Positions 13,201-24,779 of a stretch of DNA of 64,000 nt are shown here, in pieces. This DNA comes from Whitmania pigra (lineage: Eukaryota > Annelida > Clitellata > Hirudinida > Haemopidae), in the NCBI GenBank assembly GCA_021613335.1, contig JAJTWR010000260.1, forward strand, positions 752,001-816,000. The letters run 5' to 3'. Each line of letters starts with the position of its first letter. Position 1 is the stretch's first letter. The notes beneath the pieces were generated by a model, which worked only from the letters and a program-made list of their open reading frames with translations, did not search any database and was not told the DNA's origin. Position numbers and translations under genes: made by a program.

Positions 13201-15159
13201 GAGAAGCAATTTAGAAAGCCATCAACATTTTATCTTGAGAATCTTCAAGAATATTTTAAAAGTAAAAGCTTTAATCTAAAAGGGTCATGTTTGGATTGGA
13301 TATTTCATCTCTGATTTTCTTAAAGACTGATAAAGAGCCCCAATAAAATTATGGACTCCAATTATCACTAAGTACTTTTTATAAAATTATGCTAGACCTT
13401 CTGAGCAATTTAAAATCCAACCGTATACATTTATCATTAGTGAAGCTTTTTAGTTTTAGGAGCAATTTTAGATATTTGTGTCTAATCATTTAATGCATAA
13501 TAACTTGTAAGTATATTCACATTTAAGCAAAACATAACATCAGCAATAATAATAACACAGATGAACAAAAAAAAATAAAGATTCTTAAGCAGCTTAATTG
13601 TAGCAAGCATAATAGCTAATCACATGCTTTCATCCAACAACTTACTAATTTCATTCAATCAATGTCGTAAACATAATGAGGACTTTTTAATTGAATTTTA
13701 GTGCTCCAATTGACCAATTTTTATGCCAGCAATTTGCCAGGGAAATTTTATGACTCCTCAGCACAAACAAGTGGAGCTCTTCAATTTACTGACAGACAAC
13801 AGGGCAATTATCATAATGTTTTCATCTTTATGCCCAAGCCTAGGCAAAGTAGATGAAGAGAGTTAATTTGAATGTAAGTATAATCCTCCCCAGAATAATT
13901 AGTAAGCCACAAACATTACATTGAGCATATAAGCTAAACCGATATTCAATCATTTGGGCAATACATTTAAGAATTATCTTTAGAGATACTCAGCAAATGA
14001 AATAATCTGATTATTTCAGCAATCAAGTTTCCAAACAATTTTGAACAAGCATTCACTTAAAATAAGCTTCAAGAGCCAGAGACACATCAAACATTATCTA
14101 TAAATATCCATGTTATCTGCTTCTAAAACTATTTACATTATATGAATTTCATAAAGTAACCTATTCAAATGACTTGTAATGAATACCCTGGCCACATACA
14201 TCTGTGAAGCCCAACATGAGATGATGACAAACGACCCCAACTTCAAGAGATTAGTCAATGATTAGTCACACTGACACTCGATGAAAAAATAAAATTATTG
14301 CGGAATGAGTTACATTCAAAGGAAATGCAAACGTTTGGAGACTAGCAAACCAAATTTGCAATCTAGCATTTCTGACACACTCAATTTAGACCTTTGTTTA
14401 ATGCAATTCAATATTTACATTACACAAAACTGGTTGAATTTTAAAGTTTTTATCATACAAATAAAATGATAAACATGAGAAGAATGAATGTCCTGAACTG
14501 GAAACTCATTAAATCAAAATGTGATTCTTATAGCAGAGTTTTTAGTTTATAAGCATTTCCAAAGTTTAATGAAGTTGTAACAATGTTCAGAAAGTTCAGG
14601 AATCAAAAATTGTCCGAAATCAATTTCAACTTGCAGTAAACATAAACATTGAAAAACTTATTCTTTGTGTTTAAGCATCTTAAATCACAACAAGCTCTAA
14701 ACTAAGCAACACTCTCATTTCGAAAGAATTACCAAGCAATAATCATCAAGTTCATAACAATAGCAACCAATATAAAAAGATTATTTTGTGCCAGTATTAG
14801 ATTTATTTTAAAAATACCTGGTCACACAAAAGCTCCCATTTTCTTTCATCATCATAACTTTTCAGCAGCCGAACTTTATCAGGAGGTAAATCCATGGATG
14901 CCTATTAATATAATTCATTATCATTTTTGCATGTCTTAAATACCTCCTTGAAGGTTACTAATGTTGCAGTAAGACAAGTGCTAATATTGTGATTTATTGC
15001 AAGCTGTTGTAAAGATTACAAATTTACCAAAACATTGAGAAATCTGGCTTCCACTTCTTCGTGACTTGGCATTGGGAGCTTTTGCATAGGGACACGACAT
15101 GCCCTATCCCTGTCCAGTTTATTATCATTATTTGCCGGTTGAGATACAACACTACCCAT
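3548..15159 (-). CDS. FMNL: Formin-like protein, FMNL/FRL subfamily (actin nucleator)
   Basis: Formins of this group nucleate and elongate actin filaments under Rho-family GTPase control. Exons, 5' to 3': 15159-15028, 14901-14818, 12492-12406, 12170-12091, 10994-10932, 10853-10786, 10710-10583, 10491-10415, 10259-10166, 9926-9849, 9453-9343, 9185-9036, 8470-8431, 8139-8087, 7968-7914, 7743-7549, 7415-7288, 7164-7017, 6579-6522, 6250-6103, 5889-5803, 5738-5670, 5454-5374, 5185-5056, 4948-4776, 4492-4391, 4154-4050, 3934-3829, 3648-3548. A small exon near 11760-11794 is unresolved. The total is about 977 codons plus that exon, a usual FMNL length. The N-terminus MGSVVSQ is a myristoylation motif (Gly2, Ser6), as in vertebrate FMNLs. 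GBD/FH3 signatures include [36 protein letters not shown] and [17 protein letters not shown]. Coiled coil exons precede a proline-rich FH1 (7743-7549). FH2 starts at [17 protein letters not shown] and includes [17 protein letters not shown]. The C-terminal DAD has [11 protein letters not shown]. All junctions but the unresolved one keep phase. Confidence 0.95.
7178..7226. repeat. (TAA)n microsatellite in an FMNL intron
   Basis: About 15 near-perfect TAA units lie in the intron between the exons at 7415-7288 and 7164-7017. Reading through it yields artificial poly-Tyr or poly-Leu frames. Confidence 0.9.
8725..8945 (+). mobile_element. CR1/Jockey-type LINE 3' fragment in an FMNL intron
   Basis: A plus-strand frame reads [18 protein letters not shown], matching the C-terminal WNSLP-type motif typical of CR1/Jockey-group LINE polymerases. 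It decays soon after and is followed by ACCAGATAAATAAA, which looks like a LINE 3' end. It is antisense to FMNL. Confidence 0.55.
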
Positions 15160-16110
15160 CTAGTTGTAAGATGTTCTTCGAAAAAATATAAAATGCCGGC
15201 ACGCTTCAGGCGTAACGATTGTAAGACAGAAACATCCGCAAATGTGAAATGAGGGAATTGAGTTGCTTTAGGATTTCCCAGCACTGTAAAAGCAATGTTG
15301 CAGAAATAGAGTTACGCTAATAAAACAAAAATTCGAGTTTTGCATCCACGAATCGGAGTCGCACCCACCTCCTGATCGTACTGGGAAGTGGCGATCAATG
15401 TAATCCGATTTCAGCTAAAAATTGTTTAAATAATTTAGTCATGACAAAATAAGAAATGTTTAATTATCAAGCATGATGAATTAGACTTTGTGGAATCTCG
15501 AATATCAGGTAATTTGTAATAACTCACATCTTATAGGTAACCCATTATACAAAATGTTTTAAATCAATTTAGTTGGCTTTTATTGATTTTATAAATATAT
15601 ATTTGACAAAACTAAAAAAAATAAAGTTAAATTAAGACAAGTAAATAAATCAAATAAGCTGACAGCTTTTGGAAGAGGAAGAAATTTTATCAACGTCCAG
15701 TTCATTACAGAAATAAATTTCTTTTAGGAATAATTGTCCAATAAATAAATTAAAAATAGGAATAATCAATTTTTGGGTGTGATGCAACTTCTAATACTAA
15801 TTAATAAATCTCAGGTAGTAACTTCCTGCATAATTGGAAAAATATTAATTTTACTATTTTTAAAACATAAATTTAAAAAAAAAAGAAATAAAACTTCTGC
15901 ATGTCTTCCGATTGGTTATAAAATTGAAACTTATGTCACTTAAAAATTCATATGCCCATTAAGATTTTCTCTTTTCTACTCATACATATATTTTGGGTTT
16001 AAGACAAAGGTTTTATAGGTTAAATATATCATTTTTTGAAAATAAGAACTAGAAAGAACAATTTTATGCCTGTCAACAGCTAATAATCAGATAACCTCAT
16101 TCATTAGTCT
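15160..16110. other. 5' flank of FMNL, no recognised element
   Basis: This holds the upstream region of the FMNL start codon. The start exon may extend into 5' UTR, and upstream non-coding exons are possible (splice-like signals near 15285 and 15367). Nothing else was recognised in this AT-rich stretch. Confidence 0.4.
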
Positions 16111-16117
16111 TTGCTTT

Positions 16118-16660
16118 ATGGGCCGGGTTTACCTAGGCGGAGGCTCCTGTGCAATATGATGGTGGACGCTTACAAATCTTTCTTTACCAGTCCGGTCGCT
16201 TTCCTTGACTTGCAAAAAGAAGCTTTCTTTATTTGGTGGAGGCCCTTGAACAGTGCTATACCCCGACCATGCCTTAATCCGTCACTACTTTCTTCTGCAC
16301 AGTTTTAAGGCCTCTAAGATCTAAAATTGTACCTTCCACAGTCATCTGAATACACTCAAGGACAGTATTAAAATGACATGACTACCAGTGACATGAACAA
16401 GTGCTTGTTCAAATATTTACATTTATGTGTGTTTAGTTTTCTCATGTAAAAGGTCTTAGCGCCTCTAAAGTTCGTTATTACTTAATAAAGAGTCTTTAGT
16501 TTGATGTGTAGCCAGTGTCGGATTTGAGTGGGGTCGTGATATACACCACATAGGACCATCAAAAGAACTTTTTGGCTTGACACGCGGGGCAATAGAAGCT
16601 TGTGGGTCTCTACCACCTCAATGCACCGGGGCCTCCACCTGGGTAAATCTGCCCCTGTGT
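16118..16660. mobile_element. Non-autonomous DNA transposon with long terminal inverted repeats
   Basis: The left end (ATGGGCCGGGTTTACCTAGG, about 16119-16148) and the reverse complement of the right end (CAGGGGCAGATTTACCCAGG, about 16627-16660) are imperfect inverted repeats of about 30 bp. No transposase frame is present. GGGGC..TTACC ends are compatible with a hAT-type MITE, but the superfamily is not certain. Confidence 0.5.
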
Positions 16661-16799
16661 GTAGCATTATTTTATTTAATTATTTTTATTTCAGCCAGAA
16701 AGAGGGTCACAAAGAAAAAATTTAACAAAAATTGGAGTCAATGTATAGATATAGAGTATAAAAAATTTGAAATCATTAAATTAGTTAAATGTTAGATAT

Positions 16800-16930
16800 T
16801 TTTTAGATCAGCGTTTGAAATACAGACTTTAAATCTATTAGGAGTTGTGCAAGCTGATAATATCTGGGAGCAGAGAGTTCCAGGGTTCCATGATACGATT
16901 GATGAAGAAATGAAACCTGTGAGAGATAGG
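16800..16930 (-). mobile_element. LINE 3' coding relic
   Basis: On the minus strand one frame reads HRFHFFINRIMEPWNSLL and then PDIISLHNS, the C-terminal pattern of CR1/Jockey-type LINE polymerases; the continuation (RFKVCISNADLK) is shifted by one frame. It is a short degenerate piece. Confidence 0.5.
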
Positions 16931-17295
16931 GCATGTGTCTTGGCGTAGACGGAAACTTTAAAACTTTAATAACTTTAAAAACACCACTGCTGAAGTTAAT
17001 AGAGATTACTAAATACCTTTTTTCATTTAATATTATCATTAATTCATGTAATTTTTCGCTAAATGTCATGTTAATCTCAACATCAGTCAATAGAGTGAAA
17101 ATAATTATAGCATTGTAGACATGAAGCAATTATGCTTCCCTGCTCCTGACTGTGGCGTGGACAGACCCTGGTTGTACTCTGATTCGTACTGTCCACTTGT
17201 TGGCTCCACTCTTTGGACCACGTGTGCGAGATAACATGAAAACGGGGGATTTGGGGATGGTGCAGGGAGTGAAGTTGTGTAAGCTTCAGCAACTC

Positions 17296-18113
17296 TTAAT
17301 CAGTACAAAATAAAAATAAAAAAGAAACACGAAGCCTCAACAGGCGAAAGACCTTGTGCTGAACCAATTGAGTCCAATTTTCCAAGAGGGTAACAACAAT
17401 GGCGTACCAACTGTTCTTGCCGCCCTCCACTTTACCGTTAATAATCCGTTTCGAGAAAAACTTTCGAGATGACTTCCAAGTCTGTAAGCCAAGTTTGGAG
17501 AATGAGCGCTCACAGCTTGCAATACTAATAACCTGGGCTAGGAGGATACGCAGCAGAATCACAATGTTATGGGCAGAATCCCCAAGATGGTATCTCTGTG
17601 TGATGCTCAAACGTTGAAGGAATCCATCGATGTTATCGTTTCCTGAAGCTCCCAAAAATACTTCAATCTCTTCCTTTCGGCAAAAAAATCTTTCTATATA
17701 TCTTCATCAACATCGCAAGGTTGACAATCATAATTATCATCTGGTTTGACGGTGTGAGAAAGGCATATTTGTTTGCAAGGTCACGAACTTAATGAAATCT
17801 GTCAGATATTTCATGTAAGTCAACCTGCGATGACACACAGCATTTCAACTCATCATCAAATCCCAGTACTGCGTCAGTCAATCCTTCACCATCCATTCGT
17901 TTCTATTTGCGCATTCCACGCTCCGTGCATATACCAATTTCAGAGCAGAGGTTTTTATGGATTCGTCTATAGCACTCTCCACTCTTTTCTCTATTTTATA
18001 ATTTTTTTTGTACTCACTCAAAATGCAGCCCTCCTTGGTATGCCATTTGGTAACAAAGAGCTTCACTTTGCTCTGTCACATTTGCATTTTTAATTTTGGA
18101 ACCAACATCAAAA
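17296..18113 (-). mobile_element. hAT transposase remnant
   Basis: Minus-strand coding at 17655-17296 contains VILLRILLAQVISIASCERS followed by FSKL, the C-terminal hAT dimerisation motif (L-L-S-ASCERSFSKL). The sequence CGTACCAACTGTTCTTGCCG near 17402 matches the left end of the hAT-like element at 20814. The tandem array begins inside this same family at 18114. It is broken by frameshifts and not functional. Confidence 0.7.
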
Positions 18114-18634
18114 TATTAGGGCAGAATCCCCAAGGCGGCATCTCTGTATGAAGATCAAAACTTGAAAGAGACAATCGATTTTATCGATTCCTGAAGCTTC
18201 CACAATATACTTCATAATATTAATTTCGGCTAAGAACTCATTTTTCTTTATGTCTTCATCAACTACTCTAGTCACAATTATCATCAAGTAGATTTGATGG
18301 TATGAGAAAGGCGTATTTGTTTGCCAGATCATGGACTGAAATCTGACTTCAATGGACGCAGCAAAACAATGAGGAGAGTGGCTCGCCGTTTTTTCTATTT
18401 TTTAATTTTTACCCCCAAAAAAATGCCGCCCCTCCCTTGGTACGTGCAGAAAACACAGCAGTTTTATGAAGTTTCCTATGGAGTCACAATCGTCAGATTA
18501 TCGTAATGAACTCTATTTGAGTTTTCAGACAATTATGATTATCCACGCAATGAAAAGAACTCAACTTAAAATTAGAAAGGCTCTTCAAGTTAAATCATTT
18601 CAATAAAGTAACGAAATCTAAAACTCTGTGGGAT

Positions 18635-18640
18635 TTTATT
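18635..18640 (-). terminator. Polyadenylation signal AATAAA for peptide-precursor copy 1
   Basis: AATAAA lies about 105 bp downstream of the stop codon on the minus strand. It recurs at the same offset in copies 2 and 3. Confidence 0.6.
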
Positions 18641-18741
18641 CAAAGATCAAACAAAAATTCACGTTATTTTAAAATATTACAATTGAAGGTAATTTTTAAA
18701 ATTATCAATGTTTGACTTTAGAAACAGTTAAAATTAGTTGA

Positions 18742-19686
18742 TCATTTTCCGAGCGTCAAAACCCTGTTTCCCGCGAGATCTAATGAAGCCAGATCATCAA
18801 CTCCACCGAGAACGCCACTGAGGAGATCTCTTTTACCTAACGACAGCACTCTATGACCTGCAACATCCAAATCGGCCAGGTTATCCACTCCTCCGAGGAC
18901 GCCACTGAGGAGGTCTTTTTTACCCAATGACAGCACTCTTGTTCCGGCCACATCCAAATCGGCCAGGTTGTCCACTCCACCGAGAACGCCACTGAAGAGA
19001 TCTCTTTTACCCAACGACACCACTCTATGACCTGCAACATCCAAATCGGCCAGGTTGTCCACTCCTCCGAGGACGCCACTGAGGAGATCTCTTTTACCTA
19101 ATGACAGCACTCTATGACCTGCAACATCCAAATCGGCCAGGTTGTCCACTCCTCCGAGGACGCCACTGAGGAGGTCTTTTTTACCCAGTGTCAATACCCT
19201 GTTACCGGCGAGGTCTAATGAAGCCAGATCATCAACTCCACCGAGGACGCCGCTGAGAAGATCTCTTTTACCTAATGACAGCACTCTATGACCTGCAACA
19301 TCCAAATCGGCCAGGTTGTCCACTCCTCCGAGGACGCCACTGAGGAGGTCTTTTTTACCCAGTGTCAATACCCTGTTACCGGCGAGGTCTAATGAAGCCA
19401 GATCATCAACTCCACCGAGGACGCCGCTGAGAAGATCTCTTTTACCTAATGACAGCACTCTATGACCTGCAACATCCAAATCGGCCAGGTTATCCACTAC
19501 GCCGAGAGTATCACCGAGCAATGCTCTTGTTTCAAGCTCTTTTTCTGTGTATTTTGAAAAATTAATTTATTTTAATGATTTTTATTAAAAATTCCCTTCC
19601 ATCATATTCATATTACTTGCTGGGGCACTTCGACACACCGAGCTAAGAGCAAGGCAAACGACAATAGAGACCAGATATTTCTCCAT
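18742..19686 (-). CDS. Secreted multicopy peptide precursor, copy 1 (nine repeats)
   Basis: Two exons: 19686-19617 and 19544-18742, with a 72-bp intron and matching phase, give 290 residues. Exon 1 encodes a signal peptide, MEKYLVSIVVCLALSSVCRS, ending near SAPA. A short spacer (KKELETRA) precedes nine repeats of 29 residues (first and last slightly different). Each begins DLLSGVLGGVD and ends LSLGKR (type A) or LTLGKK (type B); A carries NLADLDVAGHR and B carries DLASLDLAGNR. Gly followed by a dibasic pair is the classic signal for prohormone cleavage and C-terminal amidation, so each repeat would yield a 26-residue, acidic, Leu-amide peptide. The last repeat ends in Gly-Lys-stop. The family is not recognised. 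Neuropeptide or hormone is an inference; a structural or other secreted repeat protein is the alternative. Confidence 0.85.
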
Positions 19687-19723
19687 TTTCTCCAGTTGCT
19701 GCTCGTCCTTCGGATATCTGGAA

Positions 19724-19731
19724 CTTTTATA
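19724..19731 (-). promoter_or_regulatory. TATA box of peptide-precursor copy 1
   Basis: TATAAAAG reads on the minus strand about 38 bp before the start codon. With the usual 25-30 bp spacing to the initiation site, the 5' UTR would be only about 10 nt. The same box precedes copy 2 (22575-22582) and copy 3 (about 24817-24824). Confidence 0.6.
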
Positions 19732-20813
19732 TCTTGGTGGCTATTATTTTTCTTTAATCAAGCGTAACCATTCAACGTCAATCACGCGTCACTTTTTGAT
19801 AGACATTGTCTTCTACTAACGACATTCGCTCGATTTTGTCATTTTATGATTTGATGTGTTGTTATTTATTAAGTTAAGGTAGTCAAAAATATAACTTCTT
19901 TAATTGAAAACCATCATGAATAGGCCCTGTTGGCAACGTTATGTTGCAAATGGACAAAATTTGGCTACTGCAAAAAAGTTACGCAAATTGATCTCACCTC
20001 TAAGATTTTTCACACTGACATATTTGAATTTTCAGGCTGCTTCCACATCACTCTAACTTTTGAATTCACTTCATTCGAAACGTGGCATTTGACGTTGAGT
20101 CGAGCTCTTCGGATTATGCCAGCACTGATATTTACGAGAACCAATTAACGTTTTTTAAGATCTAGTTTAAAAATCGTTCGAAAAAAGTTCAATTTGCTTT
20201 GAAGTTCGTCAGTATTCCTAGTTTGATTTGCGAATAGAATTTTCATGAATTTAACAAGTATTTGACAAAAGAGATTCCCCCGCACTTTTCCGAGTTCATC
20301 AGTAAACAGAATATCGTGGAATATTGATTCTTAACATCCAGCACTCGATTGTTTTGCTAACACAATTGCATTAATCATTTATATATTATCATTCTTTATT
20401 ATTCACTTTTTCTAACACAGTTTCTTTGCTTATATTATGTTTTCAACTCTCTTTTACATTTTGATCTAGCATCAATTTAGTGTCTTACAATGGAGGATTC
20501 ATTGTTGGAATTGTTAAGCGTTCATACATCTCTGTTCACATGTCTGCATTGTCAGACCAAGACAATGCAAACATTTTAGCAGCAAAATTACTCAAAATGA
20601 AGTTGTCATACTTTATAAAACCAAAGTACTCCAAAAGAGAAAGTGACTCACAAGATTGCCTTCGTTTTCATGAATATGACTATTTCGAATTTTATTATAC
20701 ATCATTTCCGTTAAATTTGAGTGTCAATGCATCATAAACTAGTAGGACGTATGCAAAGTTATCGACCGCTTTGAAATGAACATAACCGACCGTTATACTT
20801 TACGTTATAAAAT

Positions 20814-21300
20814 CAGTGGCGTACCAACTGTTCTTGCCGCCCGAGGCGGTCATAAGATTTTCTGTCCCATCGCTCTCGGCAGTTAACCTAAGTTTGGAGG
20901 AGAAACAACGCTCATCTTGCAATGCTAACAGCCCGGGCTAAGAAGATACGCAGCAAAATCACTATATTAGGGCAGAATCCCCAAGGCGGCATCTCTGTAT
21001 GAAGATCAAAACTTGAAAGAGACAATCGATTTTATCGATTCCTGAAGCTTCCACAATATACTTCATAATATTAATTTCGGCTAAGAACTCATTTTTCTTT
21101 ATGTCTTCATCAACTACTCTAGTCACAATTATCATCAAGTAGATTTGATGGTATGAGAAAGGCGTATTTGTTTGCCAGATCATGGACTGAAATCTGACTT
21201 CAATGGACGCAGCAAAACAATGAGGAGAGTGGCTCGCCGTTTTTTCTATTTTTTAATTTTTACCCCCAAAAAAATGCCGCCCCTCCCTTGGTACGTGCAG
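20814..21300 (-). mobile_element. Short hAT-derived element within array unit boundary (first copy)
   Basis: The left end is CAGTGGCGTACCAACTGTTC; the right end reverse-complements to CTGCACGTACCAAGGGAGG, sharing CGTACCAA. Inside, minus-strand 21183-20962 contains EASGIDKIDCLFQVLIFIQR then CRLGDSALI, parallel to GNDNIDGFLQRLSITQRYHLGDSA in the hAT transposase remnant at 17296-17655. It is therefore an internally deleted hAT derivative. The unit 1/unit 2 junction (20965) falls inside it. An identical copy lies at 23665-24151. Confidence 0.6.
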
Positions 21301-21592
21301 AAAACACAGCAGTTTTATGAAGTTTCCTATGGAGTCACAATCGTCAGATTATCGTAATGAACTCTATTTGAGTTTTCAGACAATTATGATTATCCACGCA
21401 ATGAAAAGAACTCAACTTAAAATTAGAAAGGCTCTTCAAGTTAAATCATTTCAATAAAGTAACGAAATCTAAAACTCTGTGGGATTTTATTCAAAGATCA
21501 AACAAAAATTCACGTTATTTTAAAATATTACAATTGAAGGTAATTTTTAAAATTATCAATGTTTGACTTTAGAAAAAGTTAAAATTAGTTGA

Positions 21593-22537
21593 TCATTTTC
21601 CGAGCGTCAAAACCCTGTTTCCTGCGAGATCTAATGAAGCCAGATCATCAACTCCACCGAGAACGCCACTGAGGAGATCTCTTTTACCTAATGACACCAC
21701 TCTATGACCTGCAACTTCCAAATCGGCCAGGTTATCCACTCCTCCGAGGACGCCACTGAGAAGATCTCTTTTACCCAATGACAGCACTCTATGACCTGCA
21801 ACATCCAAATCGGCCAGGTTGTCCACTCCTCCGAGGACGCCACTGAGGAGGTCTTTTTTACCCAGTGTCAATACCCTGTTACCGGCGAGGTCTAATGAAG
21901 CCAGATCATCAACTCCACCGAGGACGCCGCTGAGAAGATCTCTTTTACCTAATGACAGCACTCTATGACCTGCAACATCCAAATCGGCCAGGTTGTCCAC
22001 TCCTCCGAGGACGCCACTGAGGAGGTCTTTTTTACCCAGTGTCAATACCCTGTTACCGGCGAGGTCTAATGAAGCCAGATCATCAACTCCACCGAGGACG
22101 CCGCTGAGAAGATCTCTTTTACCTAATGACAGCACTCTATGACCTGCAACATCCAAATCGGCCAGGTTGTCCACTCCTCCGAGGACGCCACTGAGGAGGT
22201 CTTTTTTACCCAGTGTCAATACCCTGTTACCGGCGAGGTCTAATGAAGCCAGATCATCAACTCCACCGAGGACGCCGCTGAGAAGATCTCTTTTACCTAA
22301 TGACAGCACTCTATGACCTGCAACATCCAAATCGGCCAGGTTATCCACTACGCCGAGAGTATCACCGAGCAATGCTCTTGTTTCAAGCTCTTTTTCTGTG
22401 TATTTTGAAAAATTAATTTATTTTAATGATTTTTATTAAAAATTCCCTTCCATCATATTCATATTACTTGCTGGGGCACTTCGACACACCGAGCTAAGAG
22501 CAAGGCAAACGACAATAGAGACCAGATATTTCTCCAT
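21593..22537 (-). CDS. Secreted multicopy peptide precursor, copy 2 (nine repeats)
   Basis: Exons 22537-22468 and 22395-21593 repeat the structure of copy 1 exactly, with the same 290-residue length and signal peptide. It also has nine repeats, but the A/B order differs: A,B,A,B,A,B,A,A,B here against A,B,A,B,A,A,A,A,B in copy 1. One repeat carries LEVAGHRVVSL in place of LDVAGHRVLSL. Copy 1 has its own variant repeats (DLFSGV, VAGTRV). The promoter and 3' signals are duplicated too, so the copy is expected to be expressed independently. Confidence 0.85.
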
Positions 22538-23664
22538 TTTCTCCAGTTGCTGCTCGTCCTTCGGATATCTGGAACTTTTATATCTTGGTGGCTATTATTT
22601 TTCTTTAATCAAGCGTAACCATTCAACGTCAATCACGCGTCACTTTTTGATAGACATTGTCTTCTACTAACGACATTCGCTCGATTTTGTCATTTTATGA
22701 TTTGATGTGTTGTTATTTATTAAGTTAAGGTAGTCAAAAATATAACTTCTTTAATTGAAAACCATCATGAATAGGCCCTGTTGGCAACGTTATGTTGCAA
22801 ATGGACAAAATTTGGCTACTGCAAAAAAGTTACGCAAATTGATCTCACCTCTAAGATTTTTCACACTGACATATTTGAATTTTCAGGCTGCTTCCACATC
22901 ACTCTAACTTTTGAATTCACTTCATTCGAAACGTGGCATTTGACGTTGAGTCGAGCTCTTCGGATTATGCCAGCACTGATATTTACGAGAACCAATTAAC
23001 GTTTTTTAAGATCTAGTTTAAAAATCGTTCGAAAAAAGTTCAATTTGCTTTGAAGTTCGTCAGTATTCCTAGTTTGATTTGCGAATAGAATTTTCATGAA
23101 TTTAACAAGTATTTGACAAAAGAGATTCCCCCGCACTTTTCCGAGTTCATCAGTAAACAGAATATCGTGGAATATTGATTCTTAACATCCAGCACTCGAT
23201 TGTTTTGCTAACACAATTGCATTAATCATTTATATATTATCATTCTTTATTATTCACTTTTTCTAACACAGTTTCTTTGCTTATATTATGTTTTCAACTC
23301 TCTTTTACATTTTGATCTAGCATCAATTTAGTGTCTTACAATGGAGGATTCATTGTTGGAATTGTTAAGCGTTCATACATCTCTGTTCACATGTCTGCAT
23401 TGTCAGACCAAGACAATGCAAACATTTTAGCAGCAAAATTACTCAAAATGAAGTTGTCATACTTTATAAAACCAAAGTACTCCAAAAGAGAAAGTGACTC
23501 ACAAGATTGCCTTCGTTTTCATGAATATGACTATTTCGAATTTTATTATACATCATTTCCGTTAAATTTGAGTGTCAATGCATCATAAACTAGTAGGACG
23601 TATGCAAAGTTATCGACCGCTTTGAAATGAACATAACCGACCGTTATACTTTACGTTATAAAAT

Positions 23665-24151
23665 CAGTGGCGTACCAACTGTTCTTGCCGCCCGAGGCGG
23701 TCATAAGATTTTCTGTCCCATCGCTCTCGGCAGTTAACCTAAGTTTGGAGGAGAAACAACGCTCATCTTGCAATGCTAACAGCCCGGGCTAAGAAGATAC
23801 GCAGCAAAATCACTATATTAGGGCAGAATCCCCAAGGCGGCATCTCTGTATGAAGATCAAAACTTGAAAGAGACAATCGATTTTATCGATTCCTGAAGCT
23901 TCCACAATATACTTCATAATATTAATTTCGACTAAGAACTCATTTTTCTTTATGTCTTCATCAACTACTCTAGTCACAATTATCATCAAGTAGATTTGAT
24001 GGTATGAGAAAGGCGTATTTGTTTGCCAGATCATGGACTGAAATCTGACTTCAATGGACGCAGCAAAACAATGAGGAGAGTGGCTCGCCGTTTTTTCTAT
24101 TTTTTAATTTTTACCCCCAAAAAAATGCCGCCCCTCCCTTGGTACGTGCAG
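23665..24151 (-). mobile_element. Short hAT-derived element within array unit boundary (second copy)
   Basis: This is a near-identical duplicate of 20814-21300 at the 2,851-bp offset. One coding difference is visible on the minus strand (NEFLVEIN versus NEFLAEIN). It spans the unit 2/unit 3 junction at 23816. Confidence 0.6.
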
Positions 24152-24443
24152 AAAACACAGCAGTTTTATGAAGTTTCCTATGGAGTCACAATCGTCAGAT
24201 TATCGTAATGAACTCTATTTGAGTTTTCAGACAATTATGATTATCCACGCAATGAAAAGAACTCAACTTAAAATTAGAAAGGCTCTTCAAGTTAAATCAT
24301 TTCAATAAAGTAACGAAATCTAAAACTCTGTGGGATTTTATTCAAAGATCAAACAAAAATTCACGTTATTTTAAAATATTACAATTGAAGGTAATTTTTA
24401 AAATTATCAATGTTTGACTTTAGAAAAAGTTAAAATTAGTTGA

Positions 24444-24779
24444 TCATTTTCCGAGCGTCAAAACCCTGTTTCCTGCGAGATCTAATGAAGCCAGATCATC
24501 AACTCCACCGAGAACGCCACTGAGGAGATCTCTTTTACCTAATGACAGCACTCTATGACCTGCAACATCCAAATCGGCCAGGTTATCCACTACGCCGAGA
24601 GTATCACCGAGCAATGCTCTTGTTTCAAGCTCTTTTTCTGTGTATTTTGAAAAATTAATTTATTTTAATGATTTTTATTAAAAATTCCCTTCCATCATAT
24701 TCATATTACTGGCTGGGGCACTTCGACACACCGAGCTAAGAGCAAGGCAAACGACAATAGAGACCAGATATTTCTCCAT
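24444..24779 (-). CDS. Secreted peptide precursor, copy 3 (two repeats)
   Basis: Exons 24779-24710 and 24637-24444 encode 87 residues: the same signal peptide and spacer, then only the first type A repeat (with GKR) and the last type B repeat (ending Gly-Lys-stop). It remains fully open with splice sites and TATA box intact, so it is a contracted but apparently usable gene. The loss of seven 87-bp modules in frame fits unequal recombination within the repeat. Confidence 0.8.

Noticed and set aside
15024..15284. 86-residue minus-strand frame at the FMNL start
   Set aside because: It is in a different frame from the MGSVVSQ start exon and shows no family similarity.
18742..22372. Regular 87-bp repeats resembling a CRISPR or satellite array
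   Set aside because: The repeats are a continuous open frame with a signal-peptide exon, splice sites, TATA box and stop, so they are coding modules.
18742..24779. Antimicrobial or venom peptide reading of the repeat protein
   Set aside because: The repeats are acidic and lack Cys; nothing in the sequence supports a toxic or cationic membrane-active peptide.
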